Below the pieces are notes generated by a model. The model did no database searches, was not told the origin of the DNA, and saw only the letters and a list, made by a program, of their open reading frames with translations. DNA of 64,000 nucleotides, from NCBI GenBank assembly GCA_009774145.1, contig VSND01000002.1, positions 20,999-84,998 on the forward strand, in the 5' to 3' direction. The stretch comes from Lachnospiraceae bacterium. Lineage in GTDB: Bacteria; Bacillota; Clostridia; Lachnospirales; Lachnospiraceae. Below, in pieces: positions 25,393 to 34,079 of the stretch. The stretch's first letter is position 1. The number at the start of each line of letters is the position of its first letter. The translations under genes were made by a program, and so were the position numbers.

Positions 25393-27067
25393 ATGACAGG
25401 TACATTTCGTAAGATACGTGACACCAAGTGGAAAGCGGAGATGGGAACTCAGCTGGATGTGGTTTGTCTCAGACCTGACCGCCCGGCTTCGGTATGCCGG
25501 ACTGCACGAGGCCGTCTATCTGAGCAGCCCCAGGTATTCGGATGTGGAGTACAGGGATTTTTCGGATTTCGCAGAAGCGTACATGGTTCAGTGTGATGAA
25601 TCGGAGGCCGGCTTCGGTGAGTCCGAATGGGACAGGACCATGGGGGTCAGACTGATCAGCAGGGTTCCCATGGAGATTATTGTGGACGAAGATCATCCTT
25701 ATCTCTCTGTCCGGGACGGCGTGCTTTTTAATAAGGATCAGACGGAGCTGCTCTGGTATCCCTACGGAAAAAAGGATGAGACCTACAGGGTGCCCGACGG
25801 CGTCACAAAAATCGGATACCGGGCGTTCGCAGGGTATATGACGACTGTCGCAAAGAGAAAGCAGGACGGGAGCAGAGTGGAACGCCTCTGGCGCAGGGTA
25901 TTTAACAATGTCATAGACGGCGATGTGGATGCGGGATATGAGAGAAGGCCGGCTTCCGTGGTGAAATACGTGTTCAACAGAAACCTGCGCCATGTGATCA
26001 TGCCCGACACGGTGACGGTAATTGAGGAAAATGCGTTCGATCACTGTATTTTCCTCAAATCTGTAAAACTGTCCTCCGCGCTGGCGGAGATCGGCGCCGA
26101 CGCGTTCAAGGGCTGCAAGGAGATGAGGAAAATCAGTCTGCCCGACAGCCTGGAGCGCCTCATTGCAGAGCGGCGTTACGGCAGCAGGTACGGAACGGGC
26201 TTCTTCCCTGACAATCTGGAACGGGTGAATTTCCTGGGCACCCGGTGCCGGCTACAGCCAGTTGTCACATCAAAAACATGGAAGTTGGGCGTACCGTATA
26301 TAACTGAGCCGTACACCCCAAAGTTTTTTTCTGAGATATTCAAAAGCGAACAGGATGTCACGATCACATTTGAGGCCGGGAACGAGCGGTTTGCTTCGGA
26401 AAATAGCGTGATCTTTAATAAGGACAGGACGGAACTGATCTACTGTCCACGGTGGAAAAGCGGCGTCTGTACCGTCCCGGGAACCGTTGTACGGATCGGG
26501 AAAGAAGCGTTTGGGATGAACGTGTACGGAAGCTGCAGTAAGCTGATCCGGGTCATCTTTGCAGGCCGCGCGGTGACAGATATTGAAGACGATGCGTTCT
26601 CAGGCTGTTCGTCCCTGCAGGATATCGACCTGCGCAGCGTGAAACACATCGGAAACGGCGCGTTCTCATTCTGTAACGCCCTGACGCATATCGATCTGCG
26701 CGGTGTGAAACACATCGGGAATAAGGCGTTCACCGGCTGCAAGGCTCTGACGCATATCGATCTGGGCAGCGTGGAGTACATTGGAGATGGGACATTCTCA
26801 GGCTGCGAGGCTCTGACGCATATTGATCTGGGCAGCGTGGAGTATATCGGGGACAGGGCATTTTCAGACTGCGTCACTCTGGGGCCTGCAGTCACGATCC
26901 CCGGAAGCTGCAAACGCATGAGTTCCTTCGCGTTTTCATGTTCCAAAAGACTGGCAGCATCCCTGGAAACACTGCGTGTTCCCCAGGACACGATGGTTAT
27001 CAGCCCGGATAACGCATTGTCCCGCAGATGGAACGGCGAATCCGTTCCCGGGATCGAACGCTATTGA
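25393..27067 (+). CDS. Leucine-rich-repeat (LRR_5/BspA-like) protein, frameshifted near its start
   Basis: The uninterrupted frame is 25418-27067 (549 codons, opening at a GTG without a ribosome site). A good start, GGAGG 8 bases before ATG at 25393, exists in another frame and gives MTGTFRKIRDTKWKAEMGTQ. Removing one T from the TTT at 25463-25465 joins the two smoothly into DVVVSDLTARLRYAGLHEA. The body has two blocks beginning with FNKDxTEL and then LRR_5 repeats, including four near-identical 22-residue units (LTHIDLGSVEYIGDxxFSGC) in the last third. No signal peptide is seen in either frame, so unlike most BspA-like proteins it may be cytoplasmic. It lies between two units that share a palindrome and may be the recognition component of the island. 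Confidence 0.65.
26615..26880. repeat. 66-bp tandem repeats in the LRR gene
   Basis: The block starting CTGACGCATAT(C/T)GATCTG begins at 26681, 26747 and 26813 with a fixed 66-base period, and one diverged unit precedes it. Each unit encodes 22 residues. The near-identity points to recent duplication. Confidence 0.8.
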
Positions 27068-27119
27068 CGGGCGCAGGAGCCATTTCAACGGCTTATTTTC
27101 CCGGGCGGCGAGGAATATA

Positions 27120-27164
27120 ACAGTTTGTAATTTTTACAAACTGTTTTCAGGAACCCGGTATAAT
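27120..27164 (+). promoter_or_regulatory. Island palindrome, copy 2, and clpP promoter
   Basis: ACAGTTTGTAA (27120-27130), TTT, TTACAAACTGT (27134-27144) is a perfect 11-bp inverted repeat. A consensus TATAAT follows at 27159-27164; the palindrome occupies the -35 position, and the -35 sequence itself is poor. This is the geometry of an activated or palindrome-controlled promoter. The clpP start lies about 200 bases downstream; the leader shows no reading frame with a ribosome site and no clear structure. Confidence 0.65.
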
Positions 27165-27366
27165 GATATCTGTAAGGCGCACATTGACAACCAAATGACC
27201 GTCCGAAGGAGAACCTCCCCGGGGAAATACGCTGTCATGCCCGAAGCGGGCAAGCGTGTCAAGGGAAAGGGGAAACGCCGTGAAACGTCAGCGGCGGCTT
27301 CGGGGAGAACGGCACGGAATAACCAACAGAAACCGAACATTTCGCCTGAAAGAAAGGAGAACCGGC

Positions 27367-27963
27367 ATGTACAACCCAAACGAAGCAAAAATTATCAGGG
27401 AGTCATCCTGTGGCTACCATCTCATTCCGATCCACGACGAGATGCTGTCCCACCGGGAAGTGGAGCTGGTCGGGGAGGTGGACGCGGACTCGGCAAACGC
27501 GCTCATCCGCCAGCTGCGCTATCTGCAGCGCGAGGATCCCGGGGCTTGGGTCACCCTGTACATCAACAGCCCCGGCGGCAGCGTGGACAGCGGTATGGCG
27601 CTCTACGACGTGATGCAGGCGGTGAGCTGCCCCATCCGGACCGTCTGCGTGGGGCTGGCGGCCTCCATGGCGGCCCTGCTCTTCGTGTCAGGCGCAGAGC
27701 GCGGCATGCTGCCCCACAGTCGCCTCATGATTCACGACCCGCTGATTGTTCAGACCGGCGGCAGCGCCCTGAAGCTGAAAGCGGTCAGCGACGATCTGAT
27801 GGAAACCCGGCAGATCATCGCCAGAGTCATCGCGGAACACTCCGGCAAAAGCATGGATGAGGTGCTGGCCAAAACCGCCAGCGACAGCTACTTCCGGGCA
27901 GAGGAGGCCATTGAATTCGGCCTCGCCGACCAGATTATCACAGGTCTTTCAGACGGCGAATGA
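27367..27963 (+). CDS. ClpP-family serine protease, accessory paralogue
   Basis: A 198-residue ClpP-type peptidase. The triad is intact: Ser100 in GLAASMAALLF, His123 in RLMIHDP and Asp173 in ASDSYFRAEEA. The handle region and INSPGGSV (67-74) are present. It diverges from housekeeping ClpP, for example HDP for the usual HQP. No clpX, clpA or clpC is next to it; instead a VirD4-like ATPase gene follows. AAAGGAGAACCGGC precedes the ATG at 27367. Such stand-alone ClpP proteins occur as phage head-maturation proteases or in accessory islands, and no phage gene is seen here. It may provide the proteolytic chamber for the neighbouring motor, which is inference. Confidence 0.88.
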   Translation: MYNPNEAKIIRESSCGYHLIPIHDEMLSHREVELVGEVDADSANALIRQLRYLQREDPGAWVTLYINSPGGSVDSGMALYDVMQAVSCPIRTVCVGLAASMAALLFVSGAERGMLPHSRLMIHDPLIVQTGGSALKLKAVSDDLMETRQIIARVIAEHSGKSMDEVLAKTASDSYFRAEEAIEFGLADQIITGLSDGE

Positions 27964-28062
27964 CTCCGCGGCGGGTCTGAAAAGTAACCGTCAATCACAT
28001 GAAGCGGTATCTGCCGTGCTCTGGTATGGGGCATGAGCGGAACCAGAACAGGAGGGAAAAGA

Positions 28063-29367
28063 ATGTACAACAATGTCAGATCCAAACGTATCCTTGCAAA
28101 GAATGTTTTTGCCAGCAACGACACCTGGACCACAGGGATCAACAACAATGATCTGCTGGTGGGGCCGCCGGGCACCGGCAAGACCAGGGGCTATGTGGTG
28201 CCCAACATCCTCCACACGCAGGACAGCCTGATTATCGCCGATACCAAGGGAAACCTGTGCAGGCTGTACGGCGAATACCTGAAAGAAAAGGGCTACACGG
28301 TCATGCATCTGGATTTCACGGATGTGGAAAATACCCCCTGGGGCTATAATCCCCTGGCTTATATCCGGGAATGCCGGGACAGCGAGGCGAATAAGAACGG
28401 CGACTACTACAGCGAGCAGGATATCAAGAAGATCGCACAGGCCATCTGTCCGTGCCTGAATTCCAAAGAACCCTTCTGGGATCAGGCGGCCCAGATGTAT
28501 CTGGAGACGATCATTCTCTTTGTTATGAACCTGCTGCCTCCGTGGCAGCACAATCTGTACGAAGTGTACACTTTTCTCTCGAAGATGGGAACCGATGAAC
28601 TGGAAAATATGGTCGAGGAAGAGTGTATCACTCACCCTGACAGCGCTTTCACACGCAAAATGCAGATGATCCGGCAGAACGCAAAAGCAGATAAAATGGA
28701 CGCCAGCATCAAGGGAATCCTGGCCCAGCACCTGGACGTGGTAGCCTGTTCCGGCGTAAAACGGATGTTCTGTATGAAGAAGCAGGCAGATATGAGATCC
28801 TTTCTCAGAGGGAAAACGGCCCTGTTTTTGTCCGTCAGCGACTCAGACCGCAGCCAGGACGCCCTGATCAATCTATTCTACACTCAGGCGCTGCAGTATC
28901 TCATGGCCGCCGCGGACAGACAGCCGGACAGCCGTCTCCCGATTCCGGTGCGTTTCATTCTGGATGACTTCAGCACCAACACCGTGATTCCGGATTTCGA
29001 TAAAATCGTTTCCGTTATCCGTTCCCGGGAGATCTATGTCAGCGTGATCATTCAGAGCCTCTCCCAGCTGGAAGGCCTCTATGGCCATGCCAGAGCCCAG
29101 ACCATCATCAACGGCTGTGACCACTGTCTGTACCTGGGAGGAACGGACACTCAGACGGCGGAGTATTTCTCCAAGAAGTTCAACTGTCAGATCTCCACAG
29201 TCCTGAACCTGCCGCTGGATGGTCTGTTCGTCTTTGAGAGGGGCAGGGAACCCAGAAAGGCCAGAAAGTACGAACTGGATAACGATACCGATTACCGGAA
29301 ACTGATGATGCCAAGGGCGCAGGATGCGCCGGAAAGCGGAACGGAGTCCGGAAAGGAGGTTTTATGA
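28063..29367 (+). CDS. Lone soluble VirD4/TraG-like ATPase
   Basis: A 434-residue P-loop motor of the type IV coupling protein family. Walker A is LLVGPPGTGKTRGYVVPNIL (residues 31-50), then LIIADTKGNLCRLYG, the YNPLAYI segment, and Walker B FILDDFS followed by IPDFDKIVSVIRSREI and VSVIIQSLSQLEG, all in family order. The N-terminal transmembrane helices of conjugative VirD4/TraG are absent, and no relaxase, VirB4, VirB6 or mating-pore gene is in the window. It is therefore probably not a conjugation gene but a cytosolic hexameric motor. AGGAGGG before 28063 fixes the start. Its stop overlaps the start of the next gene by four bases, and clpP lies 99 bases upstream. Confidence 0.85.
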   Translation: MYNNVRSKRILAKNVFASNDTWTTGINNNDLLVGPPGTGKTRGYVVPNILHTQDSLIIADTKGNLCRLYGEYLKEKGYTVMHLDFTDVENTPWGYNPLAYIRECRDSEANKNGDYYSEQDIKKIAQAICPCLNSKEPFWDQAAQMYLETIILFVMNLLPPWQHNLYEVYTFLSKMGTDELENMVEEECITHPDSAFTRKMQMIRQNAKADKMDASIKGILAQHLDVVACSGVKRMFCMKKQADMRSFLRGKTALFLSVSDSDRSQDALINLFYTQALQYLMAAADRQPDSRLPIPVRFILDDFSTNTVIPDFDKIVSVIRSREIYVSVIIQSLSQLEGLYGHARAQTIINGCDHCLYLGGTDTQTAEYFSKKFNCQISTVLNLPLDGLFVFERGREPRKARKYELDNDTDYRKLMMPRAQDAPESGTESGKEVL

Positions 29368-30488
29368 GAGACAGGGAAAGAACGATCCTGCCGCTGGAGA
29401 AGCGGCTGGAAATGGCGGCAAAATCTCAGGCGTCCTCGCCTGAGGCCGCCGCAAAGCTGGTACAGCGGCTTTCCGGTGTACATACGGCGTATTTTTTCTG
29501 CGGAAGCGCGGACATGAACATCATGGAGGGGCTGACCGGTGAGTTCTGGGGCTGCCTGGAGAAAGAGCTTCTTCATTACGGCGGTTTCTGTCACAGCTTC
29601 CGGCTGGCAATCGAGTATGATAACGACTTTTCAACGGCGATTTCATCTGAAACACCCGAGGAGGAAGCCTGCGGCCCGTACCGGCCCGTCTGGGGCGTCC
29701 GGGTAAACAATGCCCTGGTTCTGCTGGGACTGATCCTTCTGGATCACGCAAAGGGCCAGATGAGATACCGCCATATTTATCACTGTACACGGATGACCCT
29801 GAAACAGTATCTGGACGCCCTGGTGGATCTGAATTTTCAGGAGGACAAAGAGGCGGATTGGGACCGGGTAGAGAGCTTCTGGATCTGGCGGAAATCGTTC
29901 TTAAAGAACAACGACGGCGGCTGGTCCCTGAAAGAGGCTCTGGCCAGTATTCTCAGGCGTTATATTGCCGCGTGGCAGGAATTCGACCATCTGGATCATA
30001 TTCTCCGCTGCATGGGAGCCCTCTCCTGCTATCTGGAGCAGGAAGAGGCGGGAAGAACCCTCCCGCAGGATGAGGCCGCAGGCATCCGCCGCTTCCGGAA
30101 GGCCCTCTGTCAGTATGGCTCCGATCTGGAAGGATGGGAGCTGGTGGAGCAGGATAAGCGGTATCCGGACCCCCGCGGATATTATTTCTCTCTGGCCTGT
30201 GAATATCCGGAGGATGTGCCGGATCCCGGCAGCAGGAACGTCGCCCCGGGAACTTTGCATAGCCAGATTTTCCTCTCTGAGCGGGACTACAGCCCCGAAG
30301 CGTTAAGAAAGCTCGCTGAAAAATCGCCCTCTGGAGATCTGCGGGAGCTTTTGGAGAAGAGCCTCTCCAGGGAACAGCCGGTCCGCGCCATGCGGGAGAT
30401 CAATACAGCGGTAACGGATCTGTATATGCTGTTTGTGGAACCCTATCTGCGGATGGAGGAGTATTATTATGAAAGGCATTTGGAATAG
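29364..30488 (+). CDS. Unrecognised 374-residue partner of the VirD4-like ATPase
   Basis: Not recognised. Mostly helical and soluble; a hydrophobic stretch NNALVLLGLILLDHAKG near residue 115 could be a buried helix. Aromatic-rich segments (YRHIYHCTRMTLKQYLDAL, FWIWRKSFL) follow. Its ATG overlaps the VirD4-like stop (ATGA) with AAAGGAGG upstream, so it is tightly coupled to that motor and probably made in equal amounts. It may be an adaptor or substrate-recognition subunit, but no motif shows this. It runs to within 24 bases of the convergent DUF4132 gene. Confidence 0.65.
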   Translation: MRDRERTILPLEKRLEMAAKSQASSPEAAAKLVQRLSGVHTAYFFCGSADMNIMEGLTGEFWGCLEKELLHYGGFCHSFRLAIEYDNDFSTAISSETPEEEACGPYRPVWGVRVNNALVLLGLILLDHAKGQMRYRHIYHCTRMTLKQYLDALVDLNFQEDKEADWDRVESFWIWRKSFLKNNDGGWSLKEALASILRRYIAAWQEFDHLDHILRCMGALSCYLEQEEAGRTLPQDEAAGIRRFRKALCQYGSDLEGWELVEQDKRYPDPRGYYFSLACEYPEDVPDPGSRNVAPGTLHSQIFLSERDYSPEALRKLAEKSPSGDLRELLEKSLSREQPVRAMREINTAVTDLYMLFVEPYLRMEEYYYERHLE

Positions 30489-30556
30489 TATTGGCGCCCG
30501 CAGACCGCCGGTCACATCCCGGCCGCCTTCGCCGCCTGCAGCACGGTTTCACTGAA
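30470..30556 (+). CDS. Truncated-looking small reading frame at the gene junction
   Basis: An ATG at 30470, seven bases after GGAG and overlapping the end of the 374-residue gene, opens a 28-codon frame (MKGIWNSIGARRPPVTS...) that stops inside the 3' end of the convergent DUF4132 gene. The coupling signal looks genuine, so this may be the first codons of a fourth operon gene lost when the DUF4132 block became adjacent. It may equally be noise. Confidence 0.25.
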
Positions 30557-33500
30557 ATACCGCGGATCTACTTCTTTCAGCAGACACCGGTTCTCTTTCC
30601 GGAACGCCCGGTGCGCACTGCTGCCGGGCTCTGGCGGAGTAAGCCGGAAGAAATACAGCTTTCGGATTGTCACTTCTTCATTCTCCTGCCCCACCGTGCT
30701 GCCGGAGAACGTCAGTTCTGCACCGATCTCCCCGTCAATCCGATAGTAGCTTTCATAAAATCCCGCATCCAGAATCTCCCCCCGGAGCCATCCCATCTTG
30801 AGAAGCCGGCCGGACAGGGTCAGTCCATTCAGCGTCTGATCTTCAAACCGCGCAAATGCCCGTTCTTCTTTTTCTTCCTCTTTCAGGCGGAAGACCGGAC
30901 GAGAGAGCTGTTCCAGCGGCTGGGTGATCTCATAATCGGAAAGCTGTTCCTTCCACGCCGCAAGCTCCTCTTCTGACAGCTCCAGCGGATGTACAAGGCC
31001 GATCTGCCCGGTCTTGGGGAACAGATATTCCTCTTCCTCTGCCGTATTGCACGAGCCGTCTTCCATGTACCGAAAGGTCTTTCTCAGCACCCCGTCTTCG
31101 TATACGCCCCAGATCAGCCCCGCTGCAAAAGGATGCATGACCGGATGATCCACAAACAGTTCCCGCCACTTCTGCGGCTCCCAGAAGCGAACGGTATGCA
31201 GTGTCTGTTCCAGACGGAGCTTCTGGCTCGAAACGGTTTCTTTCAGCTGCCTTTTCATCTGTTTAAATTCATGGCCCGCCCTGTCCGCCTTCTCCGGATC
31301 GTCCTGTCTGCCGGGCGCGGGCAGGTTTTTCAGACGCTTCCCTTTTTCGTCATAGACCTCTGCTTCCAGTGCAGGACTCAGCCGGACGCGAAAGCTTCGG
31401 GAGCCATAATCGAACGTTCGTTCTCCATATTCATTCAGTCCAAGATCCGGCACCAGCCGGTCCTCCAGTTCTTCCCGGCTGATGCCAAGAGCTGCCGCCG
31501 CGTGTTTTAAAGCTTCTCCTGCCGCATTCTTTACCTGACGAAATTTGAATTTTCTCGACATCTGGTCTACCAGACGCAGCGCCTCCGGACTGCCGCCCGC
31601 CGTCAGCGCATGAACCGTCTCCGCCGCCATGGCTCCCCGGGAATGTTCTGCCCAGTCTTTGATCTGACTGTGAAGCGCCGGCACCATGGCGCTTCCTCCA
31701 TGAATGGAGACGGCATAAAGCACCCAGCGCTTTTTTGCTTCCGCCCCTCTGGACAGCCACCCTTCATACAGCGCCTGCATATATGCCGAAAGCTCTTCCG
31801 GAGCCAGCGCCGCTGCCAGCCGGTCTGCATCTTTGTTGATTCCCGGAAATTCCATATCCGCATAGGCGGTCAGTATGGCAAACAAATATTCCGGCGCGGC
31901 AGCTTCTCCATCCTTCCGGTGAACCTCCGGCAGAGAAAGGCCCAAAACCCACTCCACCTTCTTCTTTTTGCTTCCCTTATAGATCTCTGCTGCCAGCTTT
32001 TCCTCTGTCCGCCTTGCCCGCCCGGACTGCGCCGCGTCTGCACCGTCCGCTTCTTTTTCCAGCTCTTTTGCCAGTTCCTGAAGAGAGAGGGCCAGCTTCC
32101 TGTTTTTCTCCCGCTCCAGCGCTTTGTGGACTTCTTCCAGACAGGACGGATCGCCCCACTCTTCCAGAAGCCGTACAGCAAACTCCCGCTCCTTTACTTT
32201 TCCGGAGCCAAGCAACGCCAGAATCTCCGGCATCCATTCCCGGTATGCCCTGCAGATCTCAAGCAGTAACGTACGCACCTGCTTTGTCGCAGCCGCAGCG
32301 CAGGAGAGAAAGAGATCCCTGTATGCTTCGCCGCCGGATTGTTCCAGCACCCTGAGACAGAGACAGCATGCGGACGGGCTTCCTTCCCGGATGGTCTTTG
32401 CCATGTCCTCTTCCCACTGCTTCGGATCTGCTCCTTTTCCTCTTCCGGCAAACAGCTCCACACACCGGTCCAGATACTTGACTTTCCTCTTTTTGTCCAG
32501 GCAGTCTCCCATGCCGCCCAGCGCCTCTATCTGGAAACGGACCGAAATCCCTTCTTCCTCAAAGATCTGCAGAATCCCTTCCATCTGGCGTGTGTCCATC
32601 AGGAGTTCATACGCATTCTGCACTCCCGGTTCCTGATCAAATACCGGATAATGCGCAAAATACCCCGCCATCTTCCGAAGCGCCTCCAGCACAATTCCTC
32701 TCCGGTACATGGAAAGTTCCATTTTTTTCAGAATCTTCAGCCTTTCATAGATCTCCCATTCTTCATAGAGATCAGACCCCCACTCTTTCAGATATGGCTC
32801 CAGCGTCTCCACCGGGCGGTTGCCAAGGAGATATTCTTTCGCATCCGCTCTCCCCGGGCAGACTCTGGACACGATCTCCGACGCCGCTTTTTCGCGGCAT
32901 GTCTTCTGGAAATTCACTTTCATCTCTCTGTACAGTTCCAGGTCTGATCTTTGCAGGATCTCCATCAGCTCCCGGTACCGTTTAAATTCGGTTTTCTCTG
33001 CTGCCGCGCGAATCCCGTCCGGGCATTTGACCGCCATACGCTCCACTGCTTTCGTATCTCCGTATTCCAGACACCAGATGATATAATTTTCATCCGGAAT
33101 CGGCAGCATGTCCTCCAGCTTTGCTATATGCGTGTCATAATACTCCTCCTCCGAGACTCCCCTGCAGGTAGCCAGCATGAGATTTCTGTCCTGGTACCGG
33201 TGGTCAATGGCCGCCATCAGACGCAGGATGATCTCAAAACGCACCGAATGCCGAAGCGCCAGAAATGCGCAGGTGGAAAGAAGCGCCGGTGTGTTGGCTC
33301 CGGAGCGTCTCTGGCTGTAAATGGACAGGATCCGATGGGGAAACGGCGTCTCCCGGTCCGCTGTTTTTGCAAACTCCTGAATGCAGGAGAGCTCCCCTGG
33401 TTCAAATGCCATAACATCCGCAATAGACGCCGTCAGTCTTTCTTCCAGATCACGGACCGTCTCCAGCGCCGTTCCCTCTTCCATATAGTACAGATACATG

Positions 33501-34060
33501 GCCTGAAGAAGCATGCAGGCGTTTCGCTCCTGTTCGGAGCCGGATATCTGGTCGCGGTTATAACAGTAACGCACCGCTTCCAAGAACACGCCCGGATCCT
33601 TCTGCCCGGATCGCAAGACCTCTTTTGCATCCTCCGGTCTCCCAATCAGCAGGGACAGGGAGCACAGTCCCGCCCGAAGCGCCATCTTCTGCGCCTCCGC
33701 ATGAGGGTCCTTCAGACAGACAAGCGATTTCTCAAGCGCCGCCGGATGGACGCCATACTCATAGCCTGTCAGCGCCTTCCAGGCGGTGGAACCGCCCACC
33801 GCCGCAAGCAGGCGGACCAGCCGCCCCAACTCCTCTGTCCGGTTCTTTTTCAGAAGCCATCTTACATAGTTCGCCTTCGTCCCCATCCAGTGAACGGCAG
33901 AAGCCAGATCCTGATGCTCCGCCTTCTCTAAGAGTTCCGGAGCTTCTGCGTCGTCCATATGCAGATACTTCCCGGCAATTTCCCTGTTTGTTTTTGACAG
34001 TCGGATCGTATGAAAAAATTCTTCCCGAATGGCGTCTTCCTTTGAATCATACAGCATCAT
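30512..34060 (-). CDS. Giant DUF4132 (MolR-like) protein, copy 2
   Basis: An 1182-residue helical protein. The C-terminal DUF4132 domain (about 930-1135) has the family signature: FAAGLIWGVYEDGV, the EDGS segment, IGLVHPLELSEEELAAWKEQ and YEITQPLEQLSRPV. The N-terminal 800 residues are helical and repeat-like, as in HEAT-type proteins; family members often carry a DUF5724 region there. E. coli MolR/YehI belongs to the same family; molecular function is not established, and relatives have been linked to MoxR/VWA-type systems. No MoxR or VWA gene is in the window. GGAGGAGACAGAACC precedes the ATG. It follows copy 1 after 19 bases, so the two form one operon. Confidence 0.85.
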   Translation of the reverse strand: MMLYDSKEDAIREEFFHTIRLSKTNREIAGKYLHMDDAEAPELLEKAEHQDLASAVHWMGTKANYVRWLLKKNRTEELGRLVRLLAAVGGSTAWKALTGYEYGVHPAALEKSLVCLKDPHAEAQKMALRAGLCSLSLLIGRPEDAKEVLRSGQKDPGVFLEAVRYCYNRDQISGSEQERNACMLLQAMYLYYMEEGTALETVRDLEERLTASIADVMAFEPGELSCIQEFAKTADRETPFPHRILSIYSQRRSGANTPALLSTCAFLALRHSVRFEIILRLMAAIDHRYQDRNLMLATCRGVSEEEYYDTHIAKLEDMLPIPDENYIIWCLEYGDTKAVERMAVKCPDGIRAAAEKTEFKRYRELMEILQRSDLELYREMKVNFQKTCREKAASEIVSRVCPGRADAKEYLLGNRPVETLEPYLKEWGSDLYEEWEIYERLKILKKMELSMYRRGIVLEALRKMAGYFAHYPVFDQEPGVQNAYELLMDTRQMEGILQIFEEEGISVRFQIEALGGMGDCLDKKRKVKYLDRCVELFAGRGKGADPKQWEEDMAKTIREGSPSACCLCLRVLEQSGGEAYRDLFLSCAAAATKQVRTLLLEICRAYREWMPEILALLGSGKVKEREFAVRLLEEWGDPSCLEEVHKALEREKNRKLALSLQELAKELEKEADGADAAQSGRARRTEEKLAAEIYKGSKKKKVEWVLGLSLPEVHRKDGEAAAPEYLFAILTAYADMEFPGINKDADRLAAALAPEELSAYMQALYEGWLSRGAEAKKRWVLYAVSIHGGSAMVPALHSQIKDWAEHSRGAMAAETVHALTAGGSPEALRLVDQMSRKFKFRQVKNAAGEALKHAAAALGISREELEDRLVPDLGLNEYGERTFDYGSRSFRVRLSPALEAEVYDEKGKRLKNLPAPGRQDDPEKADRAGHEFKQMKRQLKETVSSQKLRLEQTLHTVRFWEPQKWRELFVDHPVMHPFAAGLIWGVYEDGVLRKTFRYMEDGSCNTAEEEEYLFPKTGQIGLVHPLELSEEELAAWKEQLSDYEITQPLEQLSRPVFRLKEEEKEERAFARFEDQTLNGLTLSGRLLKMGWLRGEILDAGFYESYYRIDGEIGAELTFSGSTVGQENEEVTIRKLYFFRLTPPEPGSSAHRAFRKENRCLLKEVDPRYFSETVLQAAKAAGM

Positions 34061-34079
34061 GGTTCTGTCTCCTCCCTGT

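Noticed and set aside
26590..26880. CRISPR array
   Set aside because: The 66-base periodic repeats are continuous, in frame and encode leucine-rich repeats; there are no spacers.
27367..27963. Prophage head-maturation protease
   Set aside because: No portal, terminase, capsid or tail genes nearby; the neighbours are a VirD4-like motor and an LRR protein.
27888..28731. Minus-strand open frame of 246 codons over the VirD4-like gene
   Set aside because: Antisense shadow; the plus-strand frame carries clear Walker motifs in family order.
28063..29367. Conjugative element around the VirD4/TraG-like gene
   Set aside because: No relaxase, VirB4-like ATPase, mating-channel, integrase or attachment-site sequences were seen in the window.
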